Shown: positions 22,501 through 36,333, counted from the stretch's first letter. The stretch: DNA of 64,000 nucleotides from Halichondria panicea (GCF_963675165.1 NC_087391.1:4948646-5012645), one strand, 5' to 3'. The notes: a model not told the origin generated them from the letters alone. Translations and numbers: made by a program.

Positions 22501-23063
22501 ACCCTCTGCTACCTACTAGATCCGCCCCTGCTGAAGTTAGAGGAGGCTTTGAGCACCTTCCAGTCTGTTCCAGTATAACATTGTACTTTTCAGGTCTCTC
22601 TAAATATAGGATAAGAAGCCACCTCTTCTCTTTTTGTAAGTTCATACTCTTGCTTTCCTCTGGTCTTTATCACTTTAGGAGTCCTGAGACGTCTTTATCT
22701 TGTCCTGAGCGCAACTAGCTAGATAAACAGAGTCCAGCTGTACTCCGAAATGGCCGACAAGTTGATTTTCACGTCCTCCTAAATTTACAAGCAAATTTAA
22801 CCTTGATTTTTTGGTACACAAAAACAATACCTTGTGTGTTGTTTGTATGTCCTGTTGTGGGATACCAACCCATCACTGCACTGCGCTCTCTCGCTTCTGC
22901 GCATGCGCTCTCATAAAAGTTTATCTTTTGCGGCTACGCCCCGAGACATAACACATTCAGGAGACACGCCCCCTACCTAAGGGCTGTACGGAAGTTCAGT
23001 TCCACCAGAGCTCTCGAGCAGCAGAAACTTTTTCAGTCTTTTTTCCAGCAGCAGGCAGCAGTA
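19581..23063. other. 3.5-kb intergenic region rich in inverted repeats, no supported gene
   Basis: It contains a 20-bp hairpin (20188-20207 with 20229-20248, 19/20 paired), the foldback element at 20581-21100, and a tandem pair of TTTTTCTGACTCTTGT.GGCTAGC segments near 21715-21800. There is also a dispersed repeat-like tract at 22470-22720. A 95-codon minus-strand frame at 21148-21435 has no homology that I recognise. The region just left of 23064 is the phosphorylase promoter and 5' UTR (GCAGCAGGCAGCAGTA before the ATG). Confidence 0.6.
20581..21100. mobile_element. foldback-type inverted-repeat element with internal palindromes
   Basis: The ends GCAGAGGAGCAGAGGACCTG (20581) and its reverse complement (ending 21100) begin long inverted arms of roughly 95 bp. 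Inside are at least three further palindromes built from ATCATTGTGCTCTCACTAT and its complement, centred near 20665, 20790 and 20900, plus repeated CAGATGTTC...GTGGTTTTGATGC segments. It carries no coding capacity. The structure resembles foldback or composite MITE elements. No clear target-site duplication was seen. Confidence 0.75.
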
Positions 23064-26000
23064 ATGGCTCAAGGTGACTCTTCTGGCTACAGGAAGAAGC
23101 AAATCTCCATGAGAAACATTCCTCAGCTTGAGGACGTGAATACTGTGAAACTGAGCTTCAATCGACACCTCCATCAAACACTGGTCAAGGATCGCCATGT
23201 TGCCACCAAGCATGACTTCTACATGGCTACTGCCCACACTGTACGGGACAAGCTAGTGGGCAACTGGATCAGGACGCAGCAGCATTACTACAAGGAGGAT
23301 CCAAAGGTCAGTTATTCACACATACACTGCAACGAGGCAACGAGGCTCAAATGCACCAAATATCATTTTGTACCGTGTTGTTTTGTTTTTGTTGACTCAC
23401 TGTGTTGTGGTGTTCTTGATCTCACTGTCTGCACGTTGTTTCCATGCCTACATGCAGCGTTGCTACTATATCTCCATGGAGTACTATATGGGACGCTCTC
23501 TGACCAACGCCATGGTGAACCTGGGAGTGGACTCAGAGATGGAAGAGGCTCTGTATGAGGTGAGGATAATGGCTGCCACCTCAGTGGTCGTGGTTCATGG
23601 GGTTTGATTGTTAGAATGACCCTGCATGGACTCAACTTCATGCATACTATGAGTGCATTCATGCTTGCCATCTGACACAACGAATATGTTTAATAATAAA
23701 ATTTTAATTTATGAAGCCTCTTCTATACCACACTATAGAAGCCTTGCACTTAATAATTATATTAATTGCCTGAGGGGAAATGAACAGCCCTTAGAGTATT
23801 ATACTTCCTAATCTTAGAGCCCTGCTAGCTAGCAACCTCTTATATAATTGCTAGCTGTCCGCTGTTTCCACCTTGTTGAACAATGTGTGTATCCATGGCT
23901 TGCACATGCTCTCATCATGCTAGGTGCTCATGCACTTTGCAGTTATCTTGGGAAAGAGTGTGGTAAAAAGTTTGCCACTGAGTGATGTTTACATGTACTC
24001 ATAATTATCTTGGTATAGATTCACACAAGTAATATTTATCGTACAAAGCTGCCCCCTCACAACCCTCACAACTCTCACAACCCTCACAACTATTACACCC
24101 TTTGACACCCTCACAACTATCACACTCTCACACCCTTACTACTCACACCCTCTCACACCTTCACAGCTCGGCCTTAATCTGGAGGAGTTGCAGGACCAGG
24201 AGGAGGACGCTGGTCTCGGTAACGGTGGTCTGGGACGTTTGGCTGCCTGCTTCGTGGACTCCATGGCAACCCTTGCACTACCTGCCTATGGGTACGGCCT
24301 ACGTTACGAATACGGAATATTCACCCAGGCCATCAGAGATGGGTATCAGGTCAGTTCTTAGTGCATTCTGTATACATGGAGCTGGTTGTGGCAGTCTTTG
24401 AAGGTAGCCTTAGAAAGGCCAAAATGTGGTTGTTTTTTGGTGTTCTACATGTAGCTAGATACAACTGTACCACTCCTATGTTTATCATTGTAGAACTTTG
24501 CACCTTCGTGTATTGAGATTGAACCCTCTGTACCTACAGCATGAACTTCCCGATGACTGGCTCCGTTTTGGCAACTGTTGGGAGCTGCCTCGTCCAGAGT
24601 TCACCATCCCCGTCCATTTCTACGGCAGTGCTGAGTTGGATGGATGGCAGAACACACAGGTTGTGTTGGCCATGGCCTATGACTATCCTATCCCTGGCTA
24701 CAGGAACACCACTGTCAACACACTGCGTCTGTGGTCTGCCAAGTCCCCCAACAACTTTGAGTTGGGATACTGTGAGTTTACTAACTATAGAGTTGGGATT
24801 CTCTGAGTTTACTAACTGTAGAGTTGGGATTCTCTGAGTTTACTAAAGTTCTTCCAGTGGCATCTCGTTCATGATATGTACTTGAGTAGCATGAGTAGAT
24901 CATCCTAACTCTGTATATGCCTATATGTGTGAGGGGGTGTGCTGAACCTTGTCACTCCAAATAGAACAATACTAGAATCCCATTATTATCATTACTGTAT
25001 CACTGTATTACTAAGTCCTTGGTTATACGGAGCTCTAAAATGTAGCACTTAGTAGTTGTAAACACACAGGGAATTAACGCTTGACATATTTTCCCCATGT
25101 ACCCAGTCAACCATGGCGACTACATCAAGGCTGTACTGGACCGTAACCTGGCAGAGAACATTACCCGAGTGCTCTACCCCAATGATAACGTGAGGAAATG
25201 GTACACTCCTCACACTCTTCACACTACACACTCCTCACACTCTTCACACTCTTCACACTACACACTCCTCACACTCCTCACACTCTTCACACTACACACT
25301 CTTCACACTACACACTCCTCACACACACACCACACTCCTCACACACTCCTCCCATAGATGATGGAGGGCAAAGAGCTGCGACTGAAACAGGAGTACTTCC
25401 TCTGCTCGGCCACTCTACAGGACATTGTTCGTCGCTACAAGACCTTCAAGTCACGCGAGGGAGGTCCCAGCAGAACCACCTTCGACCAGTTCCCAGAGAA
25501 AGTGAGACTCCTAGTGACTGCATGTGCTAGCTTTTATATTATCAATTATAAGTTGTCAACGATATTCAAAGCAGCTAGTGTGGGACTAGCCTCGATCCCA
25601 GGCCGCACTTCCTTGAAGGGGAGGCCAGTGAAGGAGGCTAGTGTATGACATACCTTCGTATACTAATTGCTACATGCTTCAGTCCAGCGCATGAAGTGTA
25701 AACATCATTTGTATCAATGTTATCATAGTTACGTATATGGATCACTCTCGGCTCTCTTGCTCACACCCTCCCTCCATTATTATAGGCTGCCATTCAACTC
25801 AACGACACCCACCATGCACTGGCTATACCAGAGCTAATGCATATTCTCATGGATCTAGAAAAAGTTGGCTGGGAAGAGGCCTGGGACGTGTGCACCAAGA
25901 CCTTTGCCTACACCAACCACACCCTATTGCCTGAGGCCCTGGAGAGGTGGCCTGTGACCATGCTCCAGAAAATACTGCCCCGACATCTGCAGATCATCTA

Positions 26001-29000
26001 CGAGATCAACGCCCGCCACCTTAAGGTGAGTACCACCTCTGATAGTGTGTGTAGTGTACACGCATTGTGGAAGATGGTTTAGAATATCTTTTTTCTTCTC
26101 TGCTTGTTATTATAATAACGTAAATTCTTCCAGATGGTGGAGGAGTAAGTGAATGATACTGATTAAGTGTATTAAGTATCCTCATGCATGCTTGCAATTA
26201 CCTAGACCAGCTGAATAGGACTAATCTTCATCTAAGCGTAGCCAGTAGGTCCTGTATAATTATTATTAGGGGTATTGATTGTAGTAGAATTTAACAGTTC
26301 AATGATGATTCTTGCCCCCCCGTCTCCCCCGGACAGGCTGTGACTGCCCGATGGCCTGATGACCTGGACCGTGTGCGGAGGATGTCTCTAGTTGAGGAAG
26401 AGCCTGAGAAGAGGATCAACATGGCTCATCTGGCCATTGTTGGCTCTCACGCTATCAACGGAGTGGCAGCCATTCACTCTGGCATCCTCACAAGATCAGT
26501 GTGAGTGCAGTAGGGGAGGGGAGGTCCTTAGATCTCAGCTTGAGTTGCAAATATTGTTATTACACAGCGTGCAGTTTGTTGCCGAGTACATATTGATGTA
26601 CTATATACATGTTTGATAATGCTGCAATGATATTATGATGTGCTTATAAATCAACAATTGCTTTGCAAAAAAACGTGTTTTAGAGTTAACTTTGAAAGTT
26701 TGTAACGAATGTCTAATTTCAAAATTAAAAGATGCATTTTGTTCATAGATGTCAAATTATTATGGTTTTTCTCTCCCTCTCTCTCTTTCTCAGGTTCAAG
26801 GATTTCTTCGAGTATTGTCCTGAGAAATTCCAGAACAAGACCAATGGCATCACTCCTCGTCGCTGGCTGCGTCTCTGCAACCCAGGGCTATCAGACACCA
26901 TCTCTGACGTGAGTGAGGCTCACTTGTTGTGTATATCTTTACACGTGCTCACATGTACCAAGAGCAAATTAGAGTAGTGGATCCCACTCACCTATGACTA
27001 GTAATACTCACTCTTGGCCAGTATTGCCTACAAGTGTCAGACAGTCCCTATAATTTTCTTCTAACCATCCGGTGTGTCTGGACGATCTCAGGTCACCCTA
27101 CTAACTCAATCTACTAACTCAATCTACTAGTAATTCTATCGGTATTCTCGTTTCTCATTTGCTCCTGCATGTACTGATGTGTAAAGTATGCATAAAAGAA
27201 TTATGGATCTTAACATTAACTACTTTGTGTTGTGTGCAGGAGATAGGAGAGGGTTGGGTGATTGACCTCATGAAGCTGAAAGACCTCCTACCACTGGCCA
27301 CCAAGAGCAGCTTCCTAAGATCCGTTCTCAAAGTCAAGAAGGTGAGTCACATGACCTATACCCTGGGGATTAGAATGTGTGCATACTTATGAATGACTGT
27401 AGGATTTATGACTCGTAAACTACATCTGTACATGTAGTAATGTTAGTAGTATGTATTGTTTAAATTCATGACATGTAACCCTTATCATGTGACTGTCATG
27501 TGACTATAGGACAACAAGTTGAAGCTGAAGGAGTACCTGTATGAGAACACTGGGGTCACGGTGAATGTGGACTCCATGTTTGATGTTCACGTGAAGAGAA
27601 TCCATGAGTACAAGAGACAGCTGCTCAACGTCCTGCACATGATCACCCTCTACAATCGTACGTCATCTGCACAATTATGTACTGACCGTGTAAGCACGCA
27701 CGTATGGTAGAAATGTTCATATATTTCGTATTGTAGAGCATCATACGAAAATTAAAACTACGAAATTATTATACTGAAATAGGTTCAACGTCACTCGAAA
27801 TATTTAAATGTGTAATTTGCACCAACGAAAATTACTCGCTATACAACTTATAGTTATAGTTGAACATTGTTTAGACATGTTATTATTGTACATCTCCCAA
27901 TAGCTGATCATGTGGTATCAATTTTATTTGAAGTGTCAGATCATCTTGTCACCCCTCTTGTGCAGGCATCAAGGCCAACCCTGGTGTGCCCATGGTCCCC
28001 CGTACAATCATTGTGGGAGGCAAGGCTGCCCCAGGCTACTATACTGCCAAGAATATCATCAAACTCATCAACTCAGTTGCTGAAGGTTCGTCTCATGTGA
28101 CTACACATAACTGCATGTAGTACTTTCGATTGATTATAACTTTAGTTTAGATGGTCCAATATAAACAATAAAACATGCATTCTGTAGCTCTAACTATGTC
28201 TAATCACTGGTGTGGATTGTCTCAGTATCTGGCCGATATTCGACACAAACCGTGGGCTATAGCCTTGGTGAAATGACTGATTTTGGGTCCGGAAATAACG
28301 TTTGAAATAACCATACCATGAGATAGAGATCTCTTTGAGCTACAGGATGCATGTTTTATTTTTGAAATCGGACCTTCCAAACCAAAATTACGATCCCCTA
28401 ACAATTACATAATTATGCACTGTACGCCCATCCTTACTCGAACCTTTGTACCCACCCCCCTCCAGTTGTAAACAACGACAAAGATGTTGGTGACTGCCTC
28501 AAGATCATTTTCCTAGAGAACTACCGAGTCTCACTGGCAGAGAAGGTCATCCCAGCCACTGACCTCTCTGAGCAGATCTCCACAGCTGGCACTGAGGCCT
28601 CAGGCACTGGAAACATGAAATTCCAGGTGAGTAATAAGGCTCTGGCATGTATATAGAAAGACACACCTGTTGTTTTTATAGCTAATTTTTTGAGGTCCTT
28701 GTATATAGCGGGTTCATGTGTGCAGTTACAGATGATCAATATTACAAGGATTAATGTCTATAATGATCTAAATATGCCTTATTGTGTGCTCTAGCTTCTA
28801 GTCAGTAGTGTATTGAACTCTACACCACCCCCCTCTCCCTTCCCTCTCCCTCTCCCTCTCCCTTCCCTCTCCCTCTCCCTCCCCTCCTCCCAGGCGAATG
28901 GAGCACTGACCATCGGCACTTTGGATGGAGCCAACGTTGAAATGAAGGAAGAGATGGGAGCTGAAAACATCTTCATCTTTGGTATGACAGTGGACGAGGT

Positions 29001-30297
29001 GGAGAAGCTACGCAGTGACGGGTAAGTGACAGCTAGAGGCTTCTCATTGTAAGCTTCTCCTCGCTATGGCTTACTTGTGGTTTGGCAATAGTGACTTGGA
29101 GTAGTACGGTGCTTCCTCTAATGTGAGTGTACCTAGTGGGTTGACAACTCTACACAAAAATTATTCTACGAAAATTTGTTCTTTATATAATTACTGCTGT
29201 AACGTGCAAAGATTGAAGGCGTGGCCTAGGAGTGCTTCTGGTAAGCAGTCAACCCACGAATTTTATTCAACAAAAGGCCATTCCACGAAGTGGCTCAAAC
29301 ATTTTGCACTATAATATGCTATTAGTCTGCATGTTGTGGCATTGATAACTGAGTTTGCTAGACACATACAATTATTGTAAACTAGTACTTGTAAGTTGAT
29401 GTGTATGTTGTACTCGCTACGTGATGTGCAGGTACGTCCCTCGCAAATACTACGAGGCAAACGCTGAGCTCAAGAAAGCCATTGACCAGATCCACGACGG
29501 TTTCTTCTCCCCCAACGAGCCCTCCCTCTTCCATGACCTCACCAACCATCTGCTCAACCATGACACGTACGTGTGCACTGTCCACTGTCATATATAACTC
29601 ACAACACACTTTAATTATGTACATTACAAATAATATTGTGTTGTCCTAGTTTACTTGCCTGTACATTAGTATTCCACTGAACTTTATTATCAGACTCTGA
29701 AGGCTTTATCGTGCTTGTGTTATGCACATAGTCTCACTTGCTTCATACTGATAGTAGCTACTTGTACATGTATATATAGACTAGGCGGTGTGCCTTCATC
29801 TATACTAATCCACCCTCCCTCACACAATGTGTACTTACCTCCCCCCACACTCTCTCACTCGACAGCTACTGTCTGCTGGCTGACTATGAGGCGTACATAC
29901 AGTGCCAGGAGCGTGTCTCAGAGGCCTATAAGGTGAGCAGTCTGACTGCTAGCATACCAACCACCATCCGTCTATAAATTAACGCCTTAATTCACTGCTA
30001 CGTACTACAAACATTTATGCACGCAAAATAAATATTGCTTACAATTGCAGTGTGTGTATTTCCCAACAATAAGGTCCTTGTGTATTGTTGGTACACTGTA
30101 CGTGAGCTCACTTGTACAATGTTTGTTGTCTCACAGGACCAGACAAAATGGCTGACCATGGTAGTGAGGAATATTGCTACTGTGGGCAAGTTCTCTAGTG
30201 ACCGCACCATCCAACAGTACGCCACTGAGATATGGGGGGCCACACCCTGCCCACCCCCCAAGGAGACCAAAACTGACGCTAAAATGTGAGTGGTTGT

Positions 30298-30331
<34 letters not shown>

Positions 30332-30502
30332 ATGGGATCGAGCTTTATAGGTTGATTTGTGTGTGGTGTGGTGTGGTCAGTCAGTTTTGATCTGTCTTAT
30401 TCTTTTCTTTTCCCCAGGGCTCCTGTCAAGACTGCACCTGTCAAGGCTGCTATTACCAAGCCTTTGGCCAAGTCTGTGTCCAAGCAGAAGGCAAAGGCTT
30501 AA
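23064..30502 (+). CDS. PYG: glycogen phosphorylase
   Basis: Eighteen exons: 23064-23306, 23458-23559, 24167-24349, 24540-24771, 25107-25189, 25358-25501, 25786-26025, 26337-26500, 26794-26908, 27240-27341, 27510-27657, 27966-28085, 28466-28626, 28894-29021, 29432-29566, 29866-29932, 30137-30285, 30418-30502; 866 aa against about 842 in mammals. The enzyme releases glucose-1-phosphate from glycogen using pyridoxal phosphate. The cofactor lysine lies in [24 protein letters not shown] and RVLYPNDN are family signatures. The N-terminal phosphorylation site is kept (RKKQISMR, compare RKQISVR in muscle phosphorylase), so control by phosphorylase kinase is likely. The C-terminus adds a Lys/Ala/Pro tail ([18 protein letters not shown]) in its own last exon, absent from the vertebrate enzymes I know. 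Confidence 0.97.
25198..25345. repeat. CACACTC(T/C)TCA minisatellite in phosphorylase intron 5
   Basis: Short units such as CACACTCTTCACACTACACA fill most of the 168-bp intron between exons 25107-25189 and 25358-25501. A similar CACAACCCTCA array at 24055-24160 precedes exon 24167-24349. Confidence 0.85.
25583..25645. mobile_element. CTAGCCTCGATCCCAGGCC hairpin element
   Basis: Ends ACTAGCCTCGATCCCAGGCC and GGCCAGTGAAGGAGGCTAGT are partly inverted around a short loop, within a phosphorylase intron. Same family as 8161-8234 and 39089-39177. Confidence 0.5.
27700..27850. mobile_element. decayed TIR element related to the 9856 MITE
   Basis: TATTTCGTATTG and ACGAAAATTACTCGCTATAC near the ends, with several CGAAAATT/AATATTTCG inverted bits, resemble the MITE at 9856-10056. 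The ends are too worn to define exactly. Confidence 0.35.
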
Positions 30503-30900
30503 ACAAACTAACTGAATCAGATTTAATTGTAGTGAAAAACAAATCCATTTAGTAGCGAGCCTGTCAACGATTGTGTGCTATATTTAGTTGTGTGTATTAT
30601 ATGCACAAAAACAAATTAATCTGTTTTGTTAATTAGGAATCAATGTGAAGAATGAATATTTCCAGTTGCTATATATGTATGTACACGTCATCCGCTCTCT
30701 AACTTTATCTAAAATGACGATCTTATTATCTTGCATTGTTGGGATTGTTGAGATCACAATATGTAACTATATACATGTACCAGTATTTCGAGAATTTGCA
30801 TCATCGACGATATACATGCTCACATGATGAAACTACAAAGAAAACTAATTCAAAACTACACACACAATCTTAGCACACAGAGACTGAGTTCTAGCTAGGT

Positions 30901-30948
30901 GCATCAGAGAGCTGCCAGGAGTATCCTTTGAGCAGTTCCCTTCAAGAG
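30901..30948 (-). promoter_or_regulatory. SECIS-like hairpin, selenoprotein W copy 1
   Basis: In the 3' UTR, about 115 bp after the stop at 31063. On the minus strand TTGAA opens the core. GGGAACTGC then pairs with GCAGCTCTC (one mismatch and one G-U), followed by TGAT, giving the 5' UGA / 3' UGAU non-canonical quartet. The apical region TCAAAGGATACTCCTG contains the unpaired A run and a small AGGA/TCCT helix, as in form 2 SECIS. It is identical in copy 2 (31746-31793). Confidence 0.75.
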
Positions 30949-31062
30949 ACCAGAAACTCAGCCATGCATGCAAAAGTTAATGTGTCTGCATTGGGGGAAA
31001 AACAAAATATTACTATTAAATGTATAAAAATGGCTCCACTTACGAGTCTTATAAAAAGCTGT

Positions 31063-31494
31063 CTACTTCAGCTTGGCGCTAATGGCATCCGTAATCTTCT
31101 TCAGCTTAGCTTCAGAGTCAACGTAGCCATCGCCATTCTATATGAGGGATAAAACAAAGTAATCAGTAGTAGCGATCACTAACCTTTTTAGAGTGAACAA
31201 GGTCACCATCAACAGTGACCTCCAAGTAACCAGATACCCCATCTGTAGATTCCCCCTCCTGTATCATGTCAGTGTGCGTACGTAGAGACAAGCAGTTAAA
31301 TTACAAACGTAAAAAACATGGGAACACACCATTTTAATATCGTCCCCAAACTCGTCCGTCAGTTCCTCCGACAGGCGACGATACCTGGACACATACCCTC
31401 ATCCACCACTGACAGAAAAGAAAGAAACACATGTTAAAACTACCAAGCTTCACAAATATTCTCACCAATACACGACTTTTACTGTCACCACCAT
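31063..31494 (-). CDS. SELENOW: selenoprotein W, copy 1 (TGA read as selenocysteine)
   Basis: Four exons on the minus strand: 31466-31494, 31330-31408, 31184-31258, 31063-31137; 85 aa. The start is MVVTVKVVYC. The cysteine codon is split by intron 1 and followed by GGT GGA TGA, with TGA at 31399-31401, giving the CxxU redox motif CGGU. The rest (GYVSRYRRLSEELTDEFGDD, GYLEVTVDGDLVHSKK, GDGYVDSEAKLKK) matches vertebrate selenoprotein W, where CGAU, FFEVMVAGKLIHSKK and GDGYVDTESK occupy the same places. All splice phases fit only if TGA is read through. Thioredoxin-like fold, a probable cytosolic redox protein. A SECIS-like hairpin lies at 30901-30948. Confidence 0.93.
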
Positions 31495-31745
31495 AATGAT
31501 TGGATCTGTCAGATACAAAGGATCTAGAATCAGGAACAGCTCTTCACTGCACTATACAGGTGTAGGTCGTCTGGGTTGGTAATGTCTACACGCCTACTTT
31601 CTTTGGACCTTGTCATTGAGAGATCCAGAGATCACATTTTAATCAAAAAAATAATGATGAAACTACACAGATAATCACAAAACTAAACTACAATAGTTCA
31701 AAACACACACAACCTTAGCACACAGAGACTGAGTTCTAGCTAGGT

Positions 31746-31793
31746 GCATCAGAGAGCTGCCAGGAGTATCCTTTGAGCAGTTCCCTTCAAGAG
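31746..31793 (-). promoter_or_regulatory. SECIS-like hairpin, selenoprotein W copy 2
   Basis: Same 48 bases as at 30901-30948, with the same quartet, 9-bp helix, A-rich internal loop and small apical helix. It lies about 130 bp after the copy 2 stop. Sequence just outside the hairpin differs between copies (CTCAGCCATGCAT against TTCAGTTATGTAT on the plus strand), so the hairpin is the conserved part. Confidence 0.75.
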
Positions 31794-31920
31794 ACCAGAA
31801 ATTCAGTTATGTATGCAAAGTTAAATGTGTCTGCATTGGTGGGAAAAACATAATAATTATTATGAATACTCACAATTAATATTGATGGCGGCTCCACTTA
31901 CGAGTCTTAAAAGAAGTTGT

Positions 31921-32387
31921 TTACTTCAGCTTGGCGCTAATGGCGTCCTTGATCTTCTTTAGCTTAGCTTCAGAGTCAACGTAGCCATCGCCACCCTATT
32001 AACATGAGGGATAAAACGAAGTGATCACTAGTGGCGATCACTAACCTTCTTAGAGTGAACAAGGTCACCATTAACAGTGACCTCCAAGTAACCAGTTATT
32101 CCAGGTGTAGATTCCCCCTCCTGTATCATGTCAGTGTGCGTACGTAGAGACAAGCAGTTAAATTACAAACGTAAAAAACATGGGAACACACCATTTTAAT
32201 ATCGTCCCCAAACTCGTCCGTCAGTTCCTCCGACAGGCGACGATACCTGGACCCGTACCCTCATCCACCACTGACAGAAAAAGGAAGCACATGTTAAAAA
32301 AACTGCTAAGTTTTAAGTCTATGTACATGTACCATGATTCACAAATAATTATTCTTACCAGTACACGACTTTTATTGTCACCACCAT
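31921..32387 (-). CDS. SELENOW: selenoprotein W, copy 2 (TGA read as selenocysteine)
   Basis: Exons 32359-32387, 32192-32270, 32046-32120 and 31921-31995, with the same lengths and phases as copy 1; 85 aa. Start MVVTIKVVYC, then GG-Sec-GYGSRYRR with the TGA at 32261-32263. Differences from copy 1 include V5I, V15G, D32P, V34I, S35T, D42N, N52G and T67K; the stop is TAA rather than TAG. Introns and 3' UTR are also similar, so this is a recent tandem duplication (offset about 860 bp). It lies downstream of ADAT3 in the same orientation. Confidence 0.93.
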
Positions 32388-32555
32388 ATTGGATCTGTCA
32401 GATATGTCAGAAAGAGCTTTTTAACACTGGTGTGAAATTTACTGTTTAGAGAAATGGCGTGCTAAGGAATTATGGACGTGAAAACAAGGGCGTGCCTCCT
32501 ACGCGCATGCGCTAACTGCGGTATTCTAATTACAAGTAAACAAAAAATGGATTAT

Positions 32556-34052
32556 TCATGACAATGTGTTGTACACTTCAAAATGATGATTGAGTCCTTC
32601 TTGCAAGTGAATCTTGTACTTTGAGCCAAGTCCTCCATCTTCATTGTTGTTTTGAGAGTAGAATACACGGCCAATCCGTGAATGCACTAATGCCATTGAG
32701 CACCTGCATGCCACATAATAAATGAACACATTACAAAACACAAAATAATGTACATATACTCACATAACACACGGTTCTTTCACAGTATACAAATCATATC
32801 CTGTGCACAGATATTGAGCTGATTTCTTTGAACGTTTAGCAGTAGGCATCTCTACATCTTGTGAATTAATTTCCTCTTCCTTAGCTGGGATTAGTCCACT
32901 GTCAGAGAGATGGCCTTGCAGCAGACTTGCTTTGCCCTGGTTCCAGGCACCACCTCCTTGCTGTACGGCTACATTGTCAATAGCAACCATCACTGCATGC
33001 TTCAGAGGGTGTAGTGAGTCTGATACTCCTTGAGCCACAATGGTGTGAGTAAGAGGGTCAACGACAACTGCTCCACCATCGGCAGTACCTAGCAGCTCCT
33101 ATACACAGGGGTACAAATTGTCAATGAAAAACGCATCAGAAAAGTTTTTATTTACGTCAGCTCCATTCTTTGAGCCAGCAGCGTCCATGAAAGACTTGAT
33201 AAGAGAGGCTTCTTCCTCAGAAAATAGTTCACCTCCAAGTGCCTTCTCTAGCCTAAATTACGCTTCAATGAAGGCTGCTCTATAATTTATAATCGAACCT
33301 TTTATTCTCATGGAAGTTTGTGGGCCAAAACTTTGTTGCTGCCACAAACTGAGCTCTTGTAATAGGCTTCGTTCTACAGACCTGTACAATTGACACACTG
33401 CCCAGTCCCGTGAAATCAATGCGAGGACGGAGTTTTTGGGTAAAAGATTCAATAGTTTCCGAATTGGTGGGAGAGATGAGCACCTGTATAATACCATCTG
33501 TGGAGAAAAAGAAAAAGGTAGCAGTAGCTAATGAAAGAAGAAATTAAGTTCCCCAGCCTGGGATTGAACCCAAATAGAAAAAGAAAAATCAAAAAAGAAT
33601 TCCCACTCCGGGAATTGAACCCGGGCCTTCTGGGTGAAAACCAGAAATCCTAACCACTAGACCAAATGGGAGGTCACACTTATTGCCTTTCAGTACAGCA
33701 ACCAATTCTGAAAACACACACACATTTACCTGTAGATCTCACCCTCTTTAGATGGCTTAATTCTGAAATTGGGTATAGTCCACACAGCTCTCTGCACAGA
33801 GCAATAATAAACAGTCTGACTTACTATATGTAGTGTAGATTGTAATCGTTGTTCCATAATCTATGGTTATTCACACATACCGTACTAGCACAGATATTTT
33901 CTTTTTGTCATGAACGTCCACAGCAAATATTTCCTCTGCAGTTAAGTTAAGCATTATTTTGTATCACAGCTACTATTACGGAATGTAAGTCCTGTACCTA
34001 GAGAAATTTCATCATAAACCTCATCTGACAACACAGCTCTGATTTTGAACAT
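32556..34052 (-). CDS. ADAT3: tRNA-specific adenosine deaminase subunit 3
   Basis: Exons on the minus strand: 33998-34052, 33881-33935, 33730-33755, 33299-33497, 33156-33252, 32764-33098, 32556-32703; 304 aa. Start MFKIRAVLSDEVYDE. HLKRVR, ITRAQFVAATKFWPTNFHEN and [20 protein letters not shown] match ADAT3. With ADAT2 it forms the enzyme that deaminates A34 to inosine in tRNA anticodons. The zinc ligands are His in LKHAVMVAID and the two Cys of EPCVMC. The catalytic Glu of active deaminases is Val here (HAV), as is normal for the non-catalytic ADAT3 subunit. A tRNA-Glu gene lies in the intron at 33498-33729. The 26-bp exon 33730-33755 is inferred from phase and the HLKRVR match. Confidence 0.93.
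33547..33576 (-). other. tRNA T-arm-like remnant
   Basis: On the minus strand TTTGGGTTCAATCCCAGGCT looks like the T arm (box B) of a tRNA, followed by GGGGAACTT. It lies about 25 bp past the intact tRNA-Glu and is set off by repeated GAAAAAGAAAAA tracts. No 5' half is present, so it is probably a relic of a duplicated tRNA gene. Confidence 0.4.
33600..33671 (-). tRNA. tRNA-Glu (anticodon TTC)
   Basis: 72 nt on the minus strand. The acceptor stem TCCCATT pairs with AGTGGGA (mostly). The D arm contains GGTCTAGTGGTTAGGAT. Anticodon loop TTTTCAC sits in a TCTGG/CCAGA stem, and the T arm is CCGGGTTCAATTCCCGG. A T-rich run (TTCTTTTTTG) follows as a Pol III terminator. No intron. It lies in an ADAT3 intron on the same strand. 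Confidence 0.97.
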
Positions 34053-34359
34053 TCTCACCACATGCAAATAGCTTTCCAGTAATGGCAAAATGGCTCTCAG
34101 TCAACTTATTTTTACATGCAAAGAGAAGAAGCCATTTCGAATTTCTGTTCTCCATGCTTTGATTTCATTGTTCACAACTGATTTGTCATTTCAACAATCT
34201 TTACCAGACATACAAAACTGAGCACACACAGTACAGTGAGATAAAACAAAACTAAAGCAAAATCTGACCTACAGTGGGTAAACACTCAGTGTGGAATACA
34301 TACAGTGCCAGAGACATTAATGGATTTTGTATAGTACAGTCTGTTCAATTGGTGAGCTA

Positions 34360-36333
<1,974 letters not shown>

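Noticed and set aside
31330-31408. TGA in selenoprotein W exon 2 as a pseudogene stop
   Set aside because: The TGA is at the exact Sec position of the CxxU motif in both copies, frames stay open after it, and a SECIS-like hairpin is present.
32764-33098. ADAT3 HAV motif as a damaged active site
   Set aside because: The Glu to Val change is the normal state of the ADAT3 subunit; ADAT2 carries the catalytic Glu.
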